DNA of 54,892 bases from Pseudomonadota bacterium (GCA_963205255.1 CAUJIK010000073.1:1-54892); one strand, 5' to 3'. Shown: positions 24,181-32,656, numbered from the stretch's first letter. A program made the numbers and translations. Notes: generated by a model from the sequence alone, not told the origin.

Positions 24181-25761
24181 ATGCGCCGTTTCCCGCTCGC
24201 CATTGCCATTCCCATGGCCCTCGCGCTGCTCGCCGCCTGCCAACCCAGGCCGCCCGCCGACATTGCCGTCGAGGAAACCAGCATCGCCGACCTGCAACGG
24301 CAGATGAGCGACCACGGGCTGACCAGCCATGCCCTGGTGCAGGCTTACCTGGATCGCATCGCGGCCCTCGACCGCGCCGGGCCGACGCTGAACTCCGTCA
24401 TCGAGCTCAATCCCGATGCGCTGCGCGAAGCCGATGCGCTCGACGCGCAGCGCAGCGCCGGCGCGCTGCGCGGCCCGCTGCATGGCATACCGGTGCTGCT
24501 CAAGGACAACATCGATGCCACGCCGATGGCCAACTCCGCCGGATCGCTGGCGCTGGCGGAACATCGCCCGCGGTCCGACGCCTTCCTGGTCGCAAGGCTG
24601 CGTGAAGCGGGCGCGGTGATCCTGGGCAAGACCAACCTGTCCGAGTGGGCGAACTTCCGTTCCTCCCGTTCCACGTCCGGCTGGAGCGGGCGCGGCGGAC
24701 AAACGAAGAACCCTTATGTACTCGACCGCAATCCCTGTGGCTCGAGTTCCGGCACTGGCGCCGCCATTGCCGCGAGCCTCGCCGCCGCCGGCATCGGCAC
24801 CGAAACCGACGGCAGCATTCTGTGTCCCGCCGCGGTGGCGGGACTGGTCGGTATCAAGCCCACCGTGGGGCTGGTCAGTCGCGGCGGCATCATTCCGATC
24901 GCCGTATCGCAGGACACCGCCGGCCCCATGGCGCGCAGCGTCGCCGACGCCGCCGCGCTGCTGACCATCATCGCCGCGCCGGATGCCGATGATCCGGCGG
25001 CGGCGGAGCGCAGCGACACCACACCCATCGACTACACCGCGCATCTCAAGGCGGACGCGCTGCGCGGCGCGCGCATCGGCGTGGTGCGCAAACTGATGGG
25101 CTACCAGCCAGACACCGACGCCGCCATGGAGCGCGCCATCGACGCACTGCGGGCAGCCGGCGCCACCGTGGTCGACGCGCAGATCCCCACGCTCGGACAA
25201 TGGGGCGCCGACGAGTTCGAAGTGCTGCTGTACGAATTCAGGAACGGTCTCGACGCCTACCTCGCGAGCAGCGACGCGCCCTATCGATCGCTGGATGAAT
25301 TGATCGCCTTCAACAACGCGCACGCGGAGCAGGAAATGCCGTTCTTCGCGCAGGAGACTTTCGAGCAGGCCGCGGCGAAAGGCCCGCTGACCGACAAGGC
25401 CTATCTCGCGGCGCGCGACCGGGCGCGCCGGCTCGCAGGTCCCGAAGGCATCGACGCCGCGCTGGAAAGCCAGCACCTCGATGCACTGGTGGCGCCGACG
25501 GCGGCGCCGGCCTGGCCCATCGACCTGGTCAATGGAGATCACTTCATCGGCGCCGGCTACGGCGCTGCCGCGGTGGCGCGCTACCCCAGCATCACCGTGC
25601 CCATGGGCGATGTGCACGGATTGCCCGTGGGCATCGTGTTCATGGGCGCGGCCTGGAGCGAGCCGCGCCTGATCGGGCTGGCCTACGCTTTCGAGCAGGT
25701 CAGCAAGGCCCGCAAGCCACCGCGCTTCCTGCCCGCGCTCGCCGTGCCGGGCGGCAAGTAA
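24181..25761 (+). CDS. amidase-signature lipoprotein
   Basis: This envelope amidohydrolase cleaves an amide bond in an unknown substrate. It has 526 residues. The lipobox LALLAAC places the lipid on Cys20. The Ser-cisSer-Lys triad is intact: Lys108 in VLLKDNIDA, Ser188 in NPCGSSSGTG and Ser212 in TETDGSILCPAAVAGLVGIK, with spacings like other family members. The C-terminal part includes LDALVAPTAAPAWPIDLVNG. Secreted homologues are common in proteobacteria with unassigned substrates. It lies divergent to the TonB-like gene and converges on the RidA-type gene. Confidence 0.92.
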   Translation: MRRFPLAIAIPMALALLAACQPRPPADIAVEETSIADLQRQMSDHGLTSHALVQAYLDRIAALDRAGPTLNSVIELNPDALREADALDAQRSAGALRGPLHGIPVLLKDNIDATPMANSAGSLALAEHRPRSDAFLVARLREAGAVILGKTNLSEWANFRSSRSTSGWSGRGGQTKNPYVLDRNPCGSSSGTGAAIAASLAAAGIGTETDGSILCPAAVAGLVGIKPTVGLVSRGGIIPIAVSQDTAGPMARSVADAAALLTIIAAPDADDPAAAERSDTTPIDYTAHLKADALRGARIGVVRKLMGYQPDTDAAMERAIDALRAAGATVVDAQIPTLGQWGADEFEVLLYEFRNGLDAYLASSDAPYRSLDELIAFNNAHAEQEMPFFAQETFEQAAAKGPLTDKAYLAARDRARRLAGPEGIDAALESQHLDALVAPTAAPAWPIDLVNGDHFIGAGYGAAAVARYPSITVPMGDVHGLPVGIVFMGAAWSEPRLIGLAYAFEQVSKARKPPRFLPALAVPGGK

Positions 25762-25763
25762 CC

Positions 25764-25781
25764 CCTGCCCTTCAGGGCAGG
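25764..25781. terminator. short hairpin between convergent amidase and RidA genes
   Basis: CCTGCCC (25764-25770) pairs with GGGCAGG (25775-25781) around TTCA. The hairpin covers the last codons and stop of the RidA-type gene and starts two bases after the amidase stop. No T-run is present on either side, so termination is only possible, not shown. Confidence 0.3.
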
Positions 25782-26218
25782 ACGGCTGTCGCCTCGATCT
25801 CGATCCGGTAGGCCGGATCGGCTAGCTGCACAATCTGCACCAGCGTGTTGGGCGGCGGCGTTTCGCCGAGGAACTTCGCGCGCACCGCCGCCATTTCCGG
25901 GGAGCGGTATTCGGCGACGCTGGTCACGTAGGTCGTCAGCTTGGTGACATTGGCGAAGGTGGCGCCTTGCGACTTCAGGGCCGTCTCCAGATTGCGGAAC
26001 ACCTGTTCCATCTGCTCCTTCATGCCCGGCCCCACCAGCTTGCCGTCAGCGTCCCTTCCCAGCTGACCGGCGATGAACACCAGCTTGCCTGCGCGCGCGA
26101 TGTGCGAATAGGACCCGGGCGCGGGTTTGGCAAGACCTTCCGGATTGATCATCCGCACCTGATCGGCGGCCGCAACGGGGCCTGCCAGCAAAGCCAGCGT
26201 CAGTACATTTCTGATCAC
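25772..26218 (-). CDS. secreted RidA/YjgF family protein
   Basis: The protein has 148 residues with a signal peptide (LTLALLAGPVAAADQ), unlike cytosolic RidA. Family motifs are present: YSHIARAGKLVFIAGQLGRD, MEQVFRNLETALKSQGAT, VTKLTTYVTSVAEYRSPEMA and AYRIEIEATAVLP with the conserved Arg and Glu. Cytosolic RidA hydrolyses reactive enamines; the periplasmic forms have no settled function. It converges on the amidase with ten bases between stops, and its own upstream region (26219-26380) is shared with the divergent glycosylase gene. Confidence 0.9.
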   Translation of the reverse strand: MIRNVLTLALLAGPVAAADQVRMINPEGLAKPAPGSYSHIARAGKLVFIAGQLGRDADGKLVGPGMKEQMEQVFRNLETALKSQGATFANVTKLTTYVTSVAEYRSPEMAAVRAKFLGETPPPNTLVQIVQLADPAYRIEIEATAVLP

Positions 26219-26380
26219 AGCAAGACCCTCCGCCAGGATTTCGCCGGAGTCTAATCCAATCGGTCGGCCCGGGCGGCGTACGCGAAGGATGCCTGGCCCG
26301 CAACGGTTCCCCCGCCGCGGCAGCGCGCACTAGACTCGGGGTCTGACCCTCGTCGAAACACCCACGGCACCGAGACATCC

Positions 26381-26887
26381 TTGCACGTCCGCAGCTTCCC
26401 TCCTCTGGGCGCGGCCCACGCGACGCGCCTGATTCTGGGCACCATGCCGGGCCGTGCCTCGCTCGACGCCGGGCAGTACTACGCGCATCCACGCAATGCC
26501 TTCTGGCCGATCATCGAGGATCTGACCGGCCTTGAGGCGGGCAGCGCCTATGCTGCGCGGGTGCGCGTGCTGGAAGCCGCGGGCATTGCGCTGTGGGACG
26601 TGCTCGCCGCCTGTTTCCGTGAAGGCAGCCTCGATTCGGACATCGACCTGCAATCCGCGTGTCCCAATGATTTCGCCGGTTTCCTCGCCACACACCCGCG
26701 GATCGAGCTGATCTGCTTCAACGGCCAGCCGGCGCGCAAACTGTTCGACCGGCTGGTTCTCCCTGCGCTGCCCGAAGCCTGGCAACGCATCGCGCGCGTG
26801 ACGCTGCCGTCGACCAGCCCGGCGAATGCGCGACTCACGCTGGCCGACAAACGCCACGCCTGGTCGGTGCTGGCGGCAAGGCGCTGA
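26381..26887 (+). CDS. DNA-deoxyinosine glycosylase (uracil-DNA glycosylase superfamily)
   Basis: This base-excision repair enzyme removes hypoxanthine (deaminated adenine) from DNA. It has 168 residues. The N-terminus FPPLGAAHATRLILGTMPGRASLDAGQYYAHPRNAFWP is described here by its key pieces: GTMPG, QYYAHPRNAFWP and later CFNGQPARKLFD and LPSTSPANA. These fit the hypoxanthine-type subgroup. The start is TTG 26381, since no ATG or GTG lies upstream in frame before the conserved sequence; no good ribosome site is visible. The next feature downstream is an MsrA fragment, so recombination has occurred close to its 3-prime end. Confidence 0.88.
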   Translation: MHVRSFPPLGAAHATRLILGTMPGRASLDAGQYYAHPRNAFWPIIEDLTGLEAGSAYAARVRVLEAAGIALWDVLAACFREGSLDSDIDLQSACPNDFAGFLATHPRIELICFNGQPARKLFDRLVLPALPEAWQRIARVTLPSTSPANARLTLADKRHAWSVLAARR

Positions 26888-26926
26888 TCCACAGCTTCTG
26901 CGGGCTGGCGGATTTGAGCGTAATAT

Positions 26927-27361
26927 TCTTTCCGCACCGGGCATGCCGAAGCGGTGCGGATCACCTACGACCCAAACGTGGTGAGCTTCGCGCACTTGCT
27001 GCAGGTGTTCTTCTCGGTGGCGCACGATCCCACGCAGCTCAACCGCCAGGGCCCGGATGTCGGCACCCAGTACCGCTCGGCGGTGTTTGCGCTCGACGAC
27101 GAGCAAGCGCGCATCACGAAGGATTACATCACCCAACTGAACCGGGCGCGCATCTTCCCGGCCGCCATCGTCACGAAGATCGAACTAGGCAAACGCTTCT
27201 ACCCTGCCGAGGACTACCACCAAGACTACCTGGTACGCAATCCACACAACCTCTACATCATCGTCAATGACCTGCCGAAGGTCGAAGGCCTGAAGCGCCA
27301 TTTCCCCGCCGACTACCGCACCGAGCCAGTGCAGATCTTCCCGTCCTCCGCGGAGCGGTAA
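26927..27361 (+). pseudogene. msrA: MsrA methionine sulfoxide reductase lacking its catalytic N-terminal half
   Basis: The frame matches the C-terminal two thirds of peptide-methionine (S)-S-oxide reductase: HAEAVRITYDPNVVSFAHLL, DPTQLNRQGPDVGTQYRSAV, IELGKRFYPAEDYHQDYL and NPHNLYIIVNDLPKVEGL. The nucleophile motif GCFW and about 60 leading residues are missing, and an in-frame TAA (26921-26923) precedes the homology. Only 39 bases separate it from the glycosylase gene, so the N-terminus is not merely frameshifted nearby. A GTG at 26954 could start 135 residues, but a product without the catalytic Cys cannot reduce methionine sulfoxide by the known mechanism. It is best called a truncated gene. 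Confidence 0.82.
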
Positions 27362-27381
27362 ACCACGCCGCCTGCCGTCAG

Positions 27382-27708
27382 TCACGCTAGGCGATCGTGA
27401 TGCCGATGGTCCGCGGCATGATGGTCTGCGCGGAAGCGGTTCTTCGAGCCAACTTCATAGCTCCACACCGTGTCAGGCGCGACCTCGCACGCGTCGCTAG
27501 TCATTCCCTGCGCCACCAGATCGTTGTTGCAGTTGGAGCTCATGACGCCCGCAAGGCACTCACTCGGACACTTGGTGGATACCATACGAAGACCCCGCTC
27601 TGCGGGTTCGCCCTGCGAAACGCGCGCAAGCAGCGATAGACATTGCCCATAGCCACACATAGATTCGGCGGAGATTGCAGTTTCGTGAAGGAACGGCATG
27701 AAGAACAA
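27382..27708 (-). CDS. doubtful small Cys-rich secreted protein
   Basis: This open frame of 108 codons lies in the otherwise gene-poor stretch 27362-27740. From TTG 27708 or ATG 27699 it has a short hydrophobic leader (FFMPFLHETAISAES), then six cysteines (MCGYGQC, TKCPSEC, SNCNND and DACEVAPD) and a His/Asp-rich tail. A signal peptide starting further upstream would need a non-standard start codon, and the frame opens antisense to the receptor remnant. It may be a real toxin-like or metal-binding peptide, a decayed gene, or chance. I do not recognise it. Confidence 0.22.
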   Translation of the reverse strand: MFFMPFLHETAISAESMCGYGQCLSLLARVSQGEPAERGLRMVSTKCPSECLAGVMSSNCNNDLVAQGMTSDACEVAPDTVWSYEVGSKNRFRADHHAADHRHHDRLA

Positions 27709-27740
27709 CCACGCAATAATGATTGATTGAAGGGGGGCTA

Positions 27741-28022
27741 ATGGATAAATGGCTTGTAAAGGCTGGTGTCGCGGCAGCCATCGCGTGCGCTGTCGGTACC
27801 GATGCACTGGCGCAGAACGCTGCTCAGGCACAAAATTACGACGTCTCGGACAAGATCACGGTATCGGTGGGGGCCGAGAACCTGCTTGATCGCTATCCGC
27901 ACAAGGCCAAGCAGAATCTCTTCCCGGCTACTGGATCCACTCAGTTTGGTGGCTTCTATCCGGACTCGACCATCTCGACCAATGGAATGTTCTGGTATGG
28001 AAAGATTAGCGCCCAGTTCTAG
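27741..28022 (+). pseudogene. TonB-dependent receptor remnant: signal peptide joined to the last beta strands
   Basis: The frame has 93 residues from ATG 27741 with a good ribosome site (AAGGGGGG). The first 30 are a normal signal peptide (KWLVKAGVAAAIACAVGTDALA). Without plug or most of the barrel they run into the C-terminal end of a TonB-dependent receptor: KITVSVGAENLLDRYPHKAK, FPATGSTQFGGFYPDSTIS and FWYGKISAQF with terminal Phe. A full receptor has over 700 residues, so an internal deletion of about 600-900 codons is the simplest reading. The frame is still open and could be expressed. A strong hairpin follows at 28052-28081. Confidence 0.72.
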
Positions 28023-28051
28023 GAACTGGTACGCCTGAGAAACTGACACGC

Positions 28052-28081
28052 AGGTCCGGCGCTGTTGACAGCGCCGGACCT
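28052..28081 (+). terminator. long perfect hairpin after the receptor remnant
   Basis: A 12-base perfect stem, GGTCCGGCGCTG (28053-28064) with CAGCGCCGGACC (28069-28080), closes on TTGA, and one more A-T pair lies outside. Only TT follows. It is 30 bases after the remnant stop and 140 before the next receptor start, so it probably terminated the original receptor gene. Confidence 0.65.
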
Positions 28082-28224
28082 TGCAGGTGACGATGCTGCG
28101 CTAGCCAGCACGCCGGAACCCGGATCGCGCACAGCGCGAACCACAGCCGCATCGCCTCTATCAGCGCGGCGCGTCTTCATTACTGAGCCTCACAGCAGGC
28201 TGTTGAACCCCAGGAGGGATAACC

Positions 28225-31059
28225 ATGCTCAAGCCCACTTCCCGTTTCGCCATATCAGGGATCGTCAGCGCCGCTGTCAGCAGCATCCTTGCATCGGCAG
28301 CATTTTCCGCCGAACCTGAAGTCGCGGCCGCGGCCGATGATGCATTGACGCTCACGGAAGTCATGGTCACCGGCACGCGCGTTGCGCGCGACGGCTTCAC
28401 GGCGCCCACGCCGACCACGGTGCTGAGCGTCGACGAGATTCTGGCCAGGGGTGTCAGCAACATCACTGAAGCCATCAACGAAATTCCCGCCTTCCGTCCG
28501 AGCCAGACTCCCGCCGCTGCGGCGCGCGGCGGCAGCACCAACGGCGGCAGCTTCCTCGATCTGCGCGGCCTGAACGGCCAGGGCCCGACCGCTGTCGCGC
28601 GTACCCTGGTGCTGGTGGACGGCCGCCGCTTCGTGTCGTCCAACGCCAAGGGTCAGGTCGACATGAACCTGATTCCCACCAGCCTGATCGAGCGCACCGA
28701 GGTGGTGACCGGCGGCGCCTCGGCGGCCTGGGGCTCCGATGCCATCACGGGCGTGGTCAACCTGATCCTCAAGGATCGCCTGCAGGGCTTGCAGGGAAGC
28801 CTCGGCTTCGGCCGTTCGAGCCATGACGATTTCAAGGAAATATCCGCCAACCTCGCCGGCGGCACCAGCTTCGCGGGTGGCCGCGGCCACGTCATTGCCG
28901 GCATCGAATTCGTCGACAACCAGGGCGTTCCCGACCCGGCGTTTTCGCGCGCCTGGGGCCGCACGGGCTACAGCACCCTGACCTTGCCGGCCAGCCGCCC
29001 CGCCGGCACACCGTCCCGCGTGCTGGTGCCGGACGTGCGGTTCTCCGATCGCATGACCCCCGGCGGCATCGTCGTCGGCGGTCCGCTGGACAACCTCATG
29101 TTCCTGCCCAATGGACAGACGGCGACTTTCATCCCCGGTTCGCTGGTGGGCGGCCTGCAGATGGCCGGCGGCGGCGCCGGCATCTACGGCAACGAGGGCC
29201 TGCAGCCCAATGCCGGCTCCAATCTGATCAACCCCATCAAGCGCTATTCGGCCCTGGGCCGCGTGGGTTTCGATCTGACCGACTCCACCCGGGCATTCGT
29301 GGAACTCTCGCACGGTGAATCGCAGTTCCGCGGAATCTCCGCCAGCCGGCGTGATAGCGGCAGCCTCGTGATCCGGCGCGACAACGCGTTCCTGCCCGAG
29401 TCCGTGCGCCAGCAGATGATCGATCTGAACCTGCAGACGATCAATGTCGGGCGCGTCGCCATGGACGACAACTTCGGCGGTTACTCGCGCGCCACCGATC
29501 AGGCCACCGACCGCGTGGTCTTCGGCCTGCAAGGCAAGCTTGGCGAAGGCTGGTCGTGGGATACCTACTATCAGTGGGGCGAGAACCACCTGACGCAGAA
29601 CGACCCGGCCACCATCGTGTCGAACTACGTCGCTGCGGTCGACGCGGTGTTCGACGGCGACGGCAACATCGTCTGCCGCCCCGGTCCGACCAACATCGAC
29701 GCGGGCTGCGTGCCCTTCAACATCTTCGGCCAGAACTCGCCGTCGCAGGCCGCCGTGGATTACGTGCTCGGCGTCGGAACCAAGGACGAGAAAACCAGCC
29801 AGCAGGTGTGGGCAGCCAACGTCACCGGCTCGCCGTTCGAGATCTGGGCCGGTCCGGTGTCGGTTGCGGCGGGCCTCGAGTATCGCAACGAGAAGCACAA
29901 CGCCGTCGTCGACAACAACTCGCGACTCCTGCGCTTCGACCTCGGCAACTACCAGCCGCTCAAGGGTTCCTATTCCACCAAGGAAGTCTACGGCGAGGTC
30001 GTGGTCCCGCTGCTGCGGGACATGCCAGGCGCCAAGACGCTCGAACTCAACAGCGCCATCCGTTATACGGACTACAGCACCAGCGGCGATGTGACCACCT
30101 GGAAGGTGGGCCTGCTCTACGAGCCCATCCACAACCTGAAGTTCCGCGCCACCCAGTCACGCGACATCCGTGCGCCGAACATCAGCGAGCTGTTCACGGG
30201 CCTGAGCAGCGGCACTCGAATCAACCCCGCCAACCCCTGGCAGAACGGCACGCCGAACGCGGGCCTGCGGTATTCGAGCGGCAATATGGATCTGCGCCCC
30301 GAGAAGGCCGATACACTGACGGCTGGCGTGCTCTACCAGCCCGAGTGGTATCCGGGCCTGAGAATGGCGATCGACTACTACCGGATCAAGATCGACGACG
30401 TCATCACGCAGATCCCCGATCAGCTCATCATCGACCGTTGCTACTCCGGCGCGGACCCCTCGCTGTGCTCCTTCATCACGCTCTCGCCGAGCCTGGCCAT
30501 CGAGTCCCTGATCAGCCCCTGGCTGAACTTCAACTCGCTGAAGACCAGCGGCGTGGACTTCGAAGTGGCAGCCAACCTGCCCACGGGCCGGTTGCTGCCG
30601 GGACAGCTGTCGGTGCGCGCGTTCGGCACCTACGTGTCGGAGCTCGTCACCACCGAGCCCACTGGCGCGATCGATCGCGTCCGCAGCACGGTGCCGGAAT
30701 GGGCAGCCAACCTGAGCCTGACCTATCGCCTGAACCGGCTGTCGACCACCGCGCAGATGCGCTACATCGGCGCCGGCATCAGGAATGTGCTGCTGGTCGG
30801 TCCGGACGACCCGGCCTACAACCCCGCCAGCGCCAGCAGCATTGACAACAACCTGATCGGCAGCGTCACCTACACCAACCTCAGCGCCCAGTATGATGTG
30901 TTCGAGCGGGACAACGCCAAGGTGCAGATCTTCGGTGTGGTCAACAATCTGTTCGACCGCGATCCGCCGATCGGCACGGGCATCTCCAACCAGACCGGCG
31001 CCGTGCTCTACGATCTGGTCGGGCGCTCGTTCAAACTGGGCGTGCGGTTCAGTCTGTAG
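28225..31059 (+). CDS. TonB-dependent outer-membrane receptor
   Basis: The 944-residue active-transport receptor has a signal peptide (to about residue 28, LASAAFSAEP), a TonB-box-like TEVMVTGTRVAR near 42, and a plug domain (TTVLSVDEILARGVSNITEA, LVLVDGRRFVSSNAKGQVDM, GASAAWGSDAITGVVNLIL). A 22-strand barrel ends YDLVGRSFKLGVRFSL. The long extracellular loops hold two Cys pairs (VCRPGPTNIDAGCVPFN, RCYSGADPSLCSFI). It starts after an AGGAGGG site. The receptor class is common in oligotrophic proteobacteria; the ligand is unknown. The DUF6152 gene follows after 14 bases, so the satellite modules are probably co-transcribed. Confidence 0.95.
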   Translation: MLKPTSRFAISGIVSAAVSSILASAAFSAEPEVAAAADDALTLTEVMVTGTRVARDGFTAPTPTTVLSVDEILARGVSNITEAINEIPAFRPSQTPAAAARGGSTNGGSFLDLRGLNGQGPTAVARTLVLVDGRRFVSSNAKGQVDMNLIPTSLIERTEVVTGGASAAWGSDAITGVVNLILKDRLQGLQGSLGFGRSSHDDFKEISANLAGGTSFAGGRGHVIAGIEFVDNQGVPDPAFSRAWGRTGYSTLTLPASRPAGTPSRVLVPDVRFSDRMTPGGIVVGGPLDNLMFLPNGQTATFIPGSLVGGLQMAGGGAGIYGNEGLQPNAGSNLINPIKRYSALGRVGFDLTDSTRAFVELSHGESQFRGISASRRDSGSLVIRRDNAFLPESVRQQMIDLNLQTINVGRVAMDDNFGGYSRATDQATDRVVFGLQGKLGEGWSWDTYYQWGENHLTQNDPATIVSNYVAAVDAVFDGDGNIVCRPGPTNIDAGCVPFNIFGQNSPSQAAVDYVLGVGTKDEKTSQQVWAANVTGSPFEIWAGPVSVAAGLEYRNEKHNAVVDNNSRLLRFDLGNYQPLKGSYSTKEVYGEVVVPLLRDMPGAKTLELNSAIRYTDYSTSGDVTTWKVGLLYEPIHNLKFRATQSRDIRAPNISELFTGLSSGTRINPANPWQNGTPNAGLRYSSGNMDLRPEKADTLTAGVLYQPEWYPGLRMAIDYYRIKIDDVITQIPDQLIIDRCYSGADPSLCSFITLSPSLAIESLISPWLNFNSLKTSGVDFEVAANLPTGRLLPGQLSVRAFGTYVSELVTTEPTGAIDRVRSTVPEWAANLSLTYRLNRLSTTAQMRYIGAGIRNVLLVGPDDPAYNPASASSIDNNLIGSVTYTNLSAQYDVFERDNAKVQIFGVVNNLFDRDPPIGTGISNQTGAVLYDLVGRSFKLGVRFSL

Positions 31060-31073
31060 AAGGAGTATTCCTC

Positions 31074-31457
31074 ATGAAGAAAATGTCATCAGTGATACTG
31101 CTTGCAGGTGCCCTCACCCTGCTTGCCGCGCCTGAATCACAGGGGCACCACTCGGCCGCGATGTTCGACCGGACCACCACCGAGACGGTCGAGGGGACCG
31201 TCTCGAAGTTCCAGTGGATGAATCCGCACAGCTGGCTGAATGTGGAGGCGCCGGGGCCGGATGGCTCGATGAATGAATACGACATCGAGCTGACCAGCCC
31301 CAATCTGCTGGCGCGCATCGGCTGGCGACCCTCTTCCCTCAAGCCGGGCGAAAAAGTCACGGTGGTGTTCAACCCGTTCCGTGACGGCAAGAAGGGCGGC
31401 AGGATCGTCAGCGTGACCAAGCCCGACGGCACGGTGCTGACCGAGAGGGGACCGTGA
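31074..31457 (+). CDS. DUF6152 family secreted protein, copy 1
   Basis: The protein has 127 residues. The signal peptide ends APESQG and the mature chain would begin HHSAAMFDRT. Family features are the His-His start, VEGTVSKFQWMNPHSWLNV with a conserved NPHSW, the IELTSPNLLARIGWRPSSLK core and GEKVTVVFNPFRDGKKGG. It is a small beta-barrel-like domain (inference). Function is unknown; N-terminal His plus internal NPH could bind copper or another metal. It lies 14 bases after the receptor and overlaps the next gene (TGATG), so it belongs to this operon. Copy 2 is at 32243-32635. Confidence 0.88.
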   Translation: MKKMSSVILLAGALTLLAAPESQGHHSAAMFDRTTTETVEGTVSKFQWMNPHSWLNVEAPGPDGSMNEYDIELTSPNLLARIGWRPSSLKPGEKVTVVFNPFRDGKKGGRIVSVTKPDGTVLTERGP

Positions 31458-32224
31458 TGCGCGCAGGATCTGCGCCGAAACTGGCGGCGGCGATGGCTTC
31501 CATCGCCGCCCTGGCGCTGGCTCCCGTATCTCTCGGGTTCGCGCAGGAAACGGCGCGCAAGTCCGATCCGCCTGCGTTCGACCTCACCGGAACCTGGTGG
31601 GTCACGCAGCCGGAAGGCGCCGCCGGCTTCAAGCCGGATCCTCCCCTCAAACCCGAAGCCCAGAAGGTCGTGGACGAGGTGCAGCGGTTGCGCGCCGAGG
31701 GTCTGAATGCGCGCGACAAGACCGGCACCTGCATGCCGCCGGGGTTGCCGCTGATCATGACCCGCGTCTATCCGACCCAGATATTCCAGACGCCGAAGCT
31801 GATCACGATGATCTACGAGTACCACAATGCGGTTCGCTGGATCTGGATGGACGGTCGCGATCATCCGCAGGGCGAGGACCTGATCCCCACCTACTACGGC
31901 CACTCCATCGGCTGGTGGGAGGGCGACAGCCTCATCGTGGATACCGTCGGCATGCACACCGACCCGGATATCCAGCCGGGCGTGCCGCATACCGAGCATC
32001 TGCACCTGCGTGAGCGCATCCGGCTGACGGACGAAGGGTTCGTCACCGAGATCACGATGACCGATCCGACCATCTTCGAGCGGCCCTGGGTCACCGCGAA
32101 GAGATACAAGAAGTCCGACGCGGAACTTCAGGAGTTCGTCTGCCTCCAAGAGAGCAACCAGTTCAGTGAGGACGAGAGCGGTGTCCTCAGACAGGTCGCG
32201 CCCGTCAAGAGCGATGATCAGTAA
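31457..32224 (+). CDS. secreted unknown with conserved Cys pair, copy 1
   Basis: The protein has 255 residues from ATG 31457 (GTG 31454 also in frame) with a signal peptide ending SLGFAQE. The core carries GTCMPPGLPLIMTRVYPTQI, IYEYHNAVRWIWMDGRDHPQ, YYGHSIGWWEGDSLIVDTVG and LQEFVCLQESN. It is clearly homologous to the 32657-33487 product, with both conserved cysteines (CxPPG and VCL) and GHS-WEGD kept. The family is widespread but I know no assigned function. Beta-rich composition with Trp and acidic residues suggests ligand binding or hydrolysis. It is coupled to DUF6152 copy 1 by a one-base overlap. Confidence 0.85.
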   Translation: MRAGSAPKLAAAMASIAALALAPVSLGFAQETARKSDPPAFDLTGTWWVTQPEGAAGFKPDPPLKPEAQKVVDEVQRLRAEGLNARDKTGTCMPPGLPLIMTRVYPTQIFQTPKLITMIYEYHNAVRWIWMDGRDHPQGEDLIPTYYGHSIGWWEGDSLIVDTVGMHTDPDIQPGVPHTEHLHLRERIRLTDEGFVTEITMTDPTIFERPWVTAKRYKKSDAELQEFVCLQESNQFSEDESGVLRQVAPVKSDDQ

Positions 32225-32242
32225 CAGCCACGGAGTTCTGCG

Positions 32243-32635
32243 ATGACACGCATCTTTCGTAAGTCCTGGGCGATGCTGGCCCTGCTGGCGCTGGGCCAGA
32301 TGGTGGTTGTGCCGAGCCAGGCACATCATTCCTTCGCGATGTTCGACCAGTCCCAGCAGGTAAAGCTGGAAGGAGTCGTAAAGGAGTTCCAGTTCACCAA
32401 CCCGCACTCCTGGATCCAGCTGATGGTCGTGCCCAGCGAGGGTGCGGAAGCCGAGCAGTGGTCCATCGAGGCGCTGAGCCCGAACGTGCTGATGCGCAAC
32501 GGCTGGAAGCGCAATACGCTCAAGCCGGGTGACAAGATCAGCGTGCTGATCAATCCCCTGCGGGACGGCAAGAAGGGCGGCAACCTGATCCTGGTGACGC
32601 TGGGCGACGGAACCACGCTCGGAGGCGGCGCCTGA
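32243..32635 (+). CDS. DUF6152 family secreted protein, copy 2
   Basis: The protein has 130 residues with a signal peptide ending VVPSQA; cleavage leaves HHSFAMFDQSQQ as the mature N-terminus. It aligns throughout with copy 1: VKEFQFTNPHSWIQLMV, IEALSPNVLMRNGWKRNTLK, GDKISVLINPLRDGKKGG and the DGTTL tail. The His-His start and NPHSW are conserved between copies. It begins 18 bases after copy 1 of the Cys-pair protein and precedes copy 2 of that protein by 21 bases, so the order of the first module is repeated. Confidence 0.88.
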   Translation: MTRIFRKSWAMLALLALGQMVVVPSQAHHSFAMFDQSQQVKLEGVVKEFQFTNPHSWIQLMVVPSEGAEAEQWSIEALSPNVLMRNGWKRNTLKPGDKISVLINPLRDGKKGGNLILVTLGDGTTLGGGA

Positions 32636-32656
32636 GGCGCCTGGAGGCTTGAAGTG

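Noticed and set aside
28255-30132. Long minus-strand frame opposite the TonB receptor
   Set aside because: Shadow of the receptor gene; composition biased to Ala, Gly, His and Arg.
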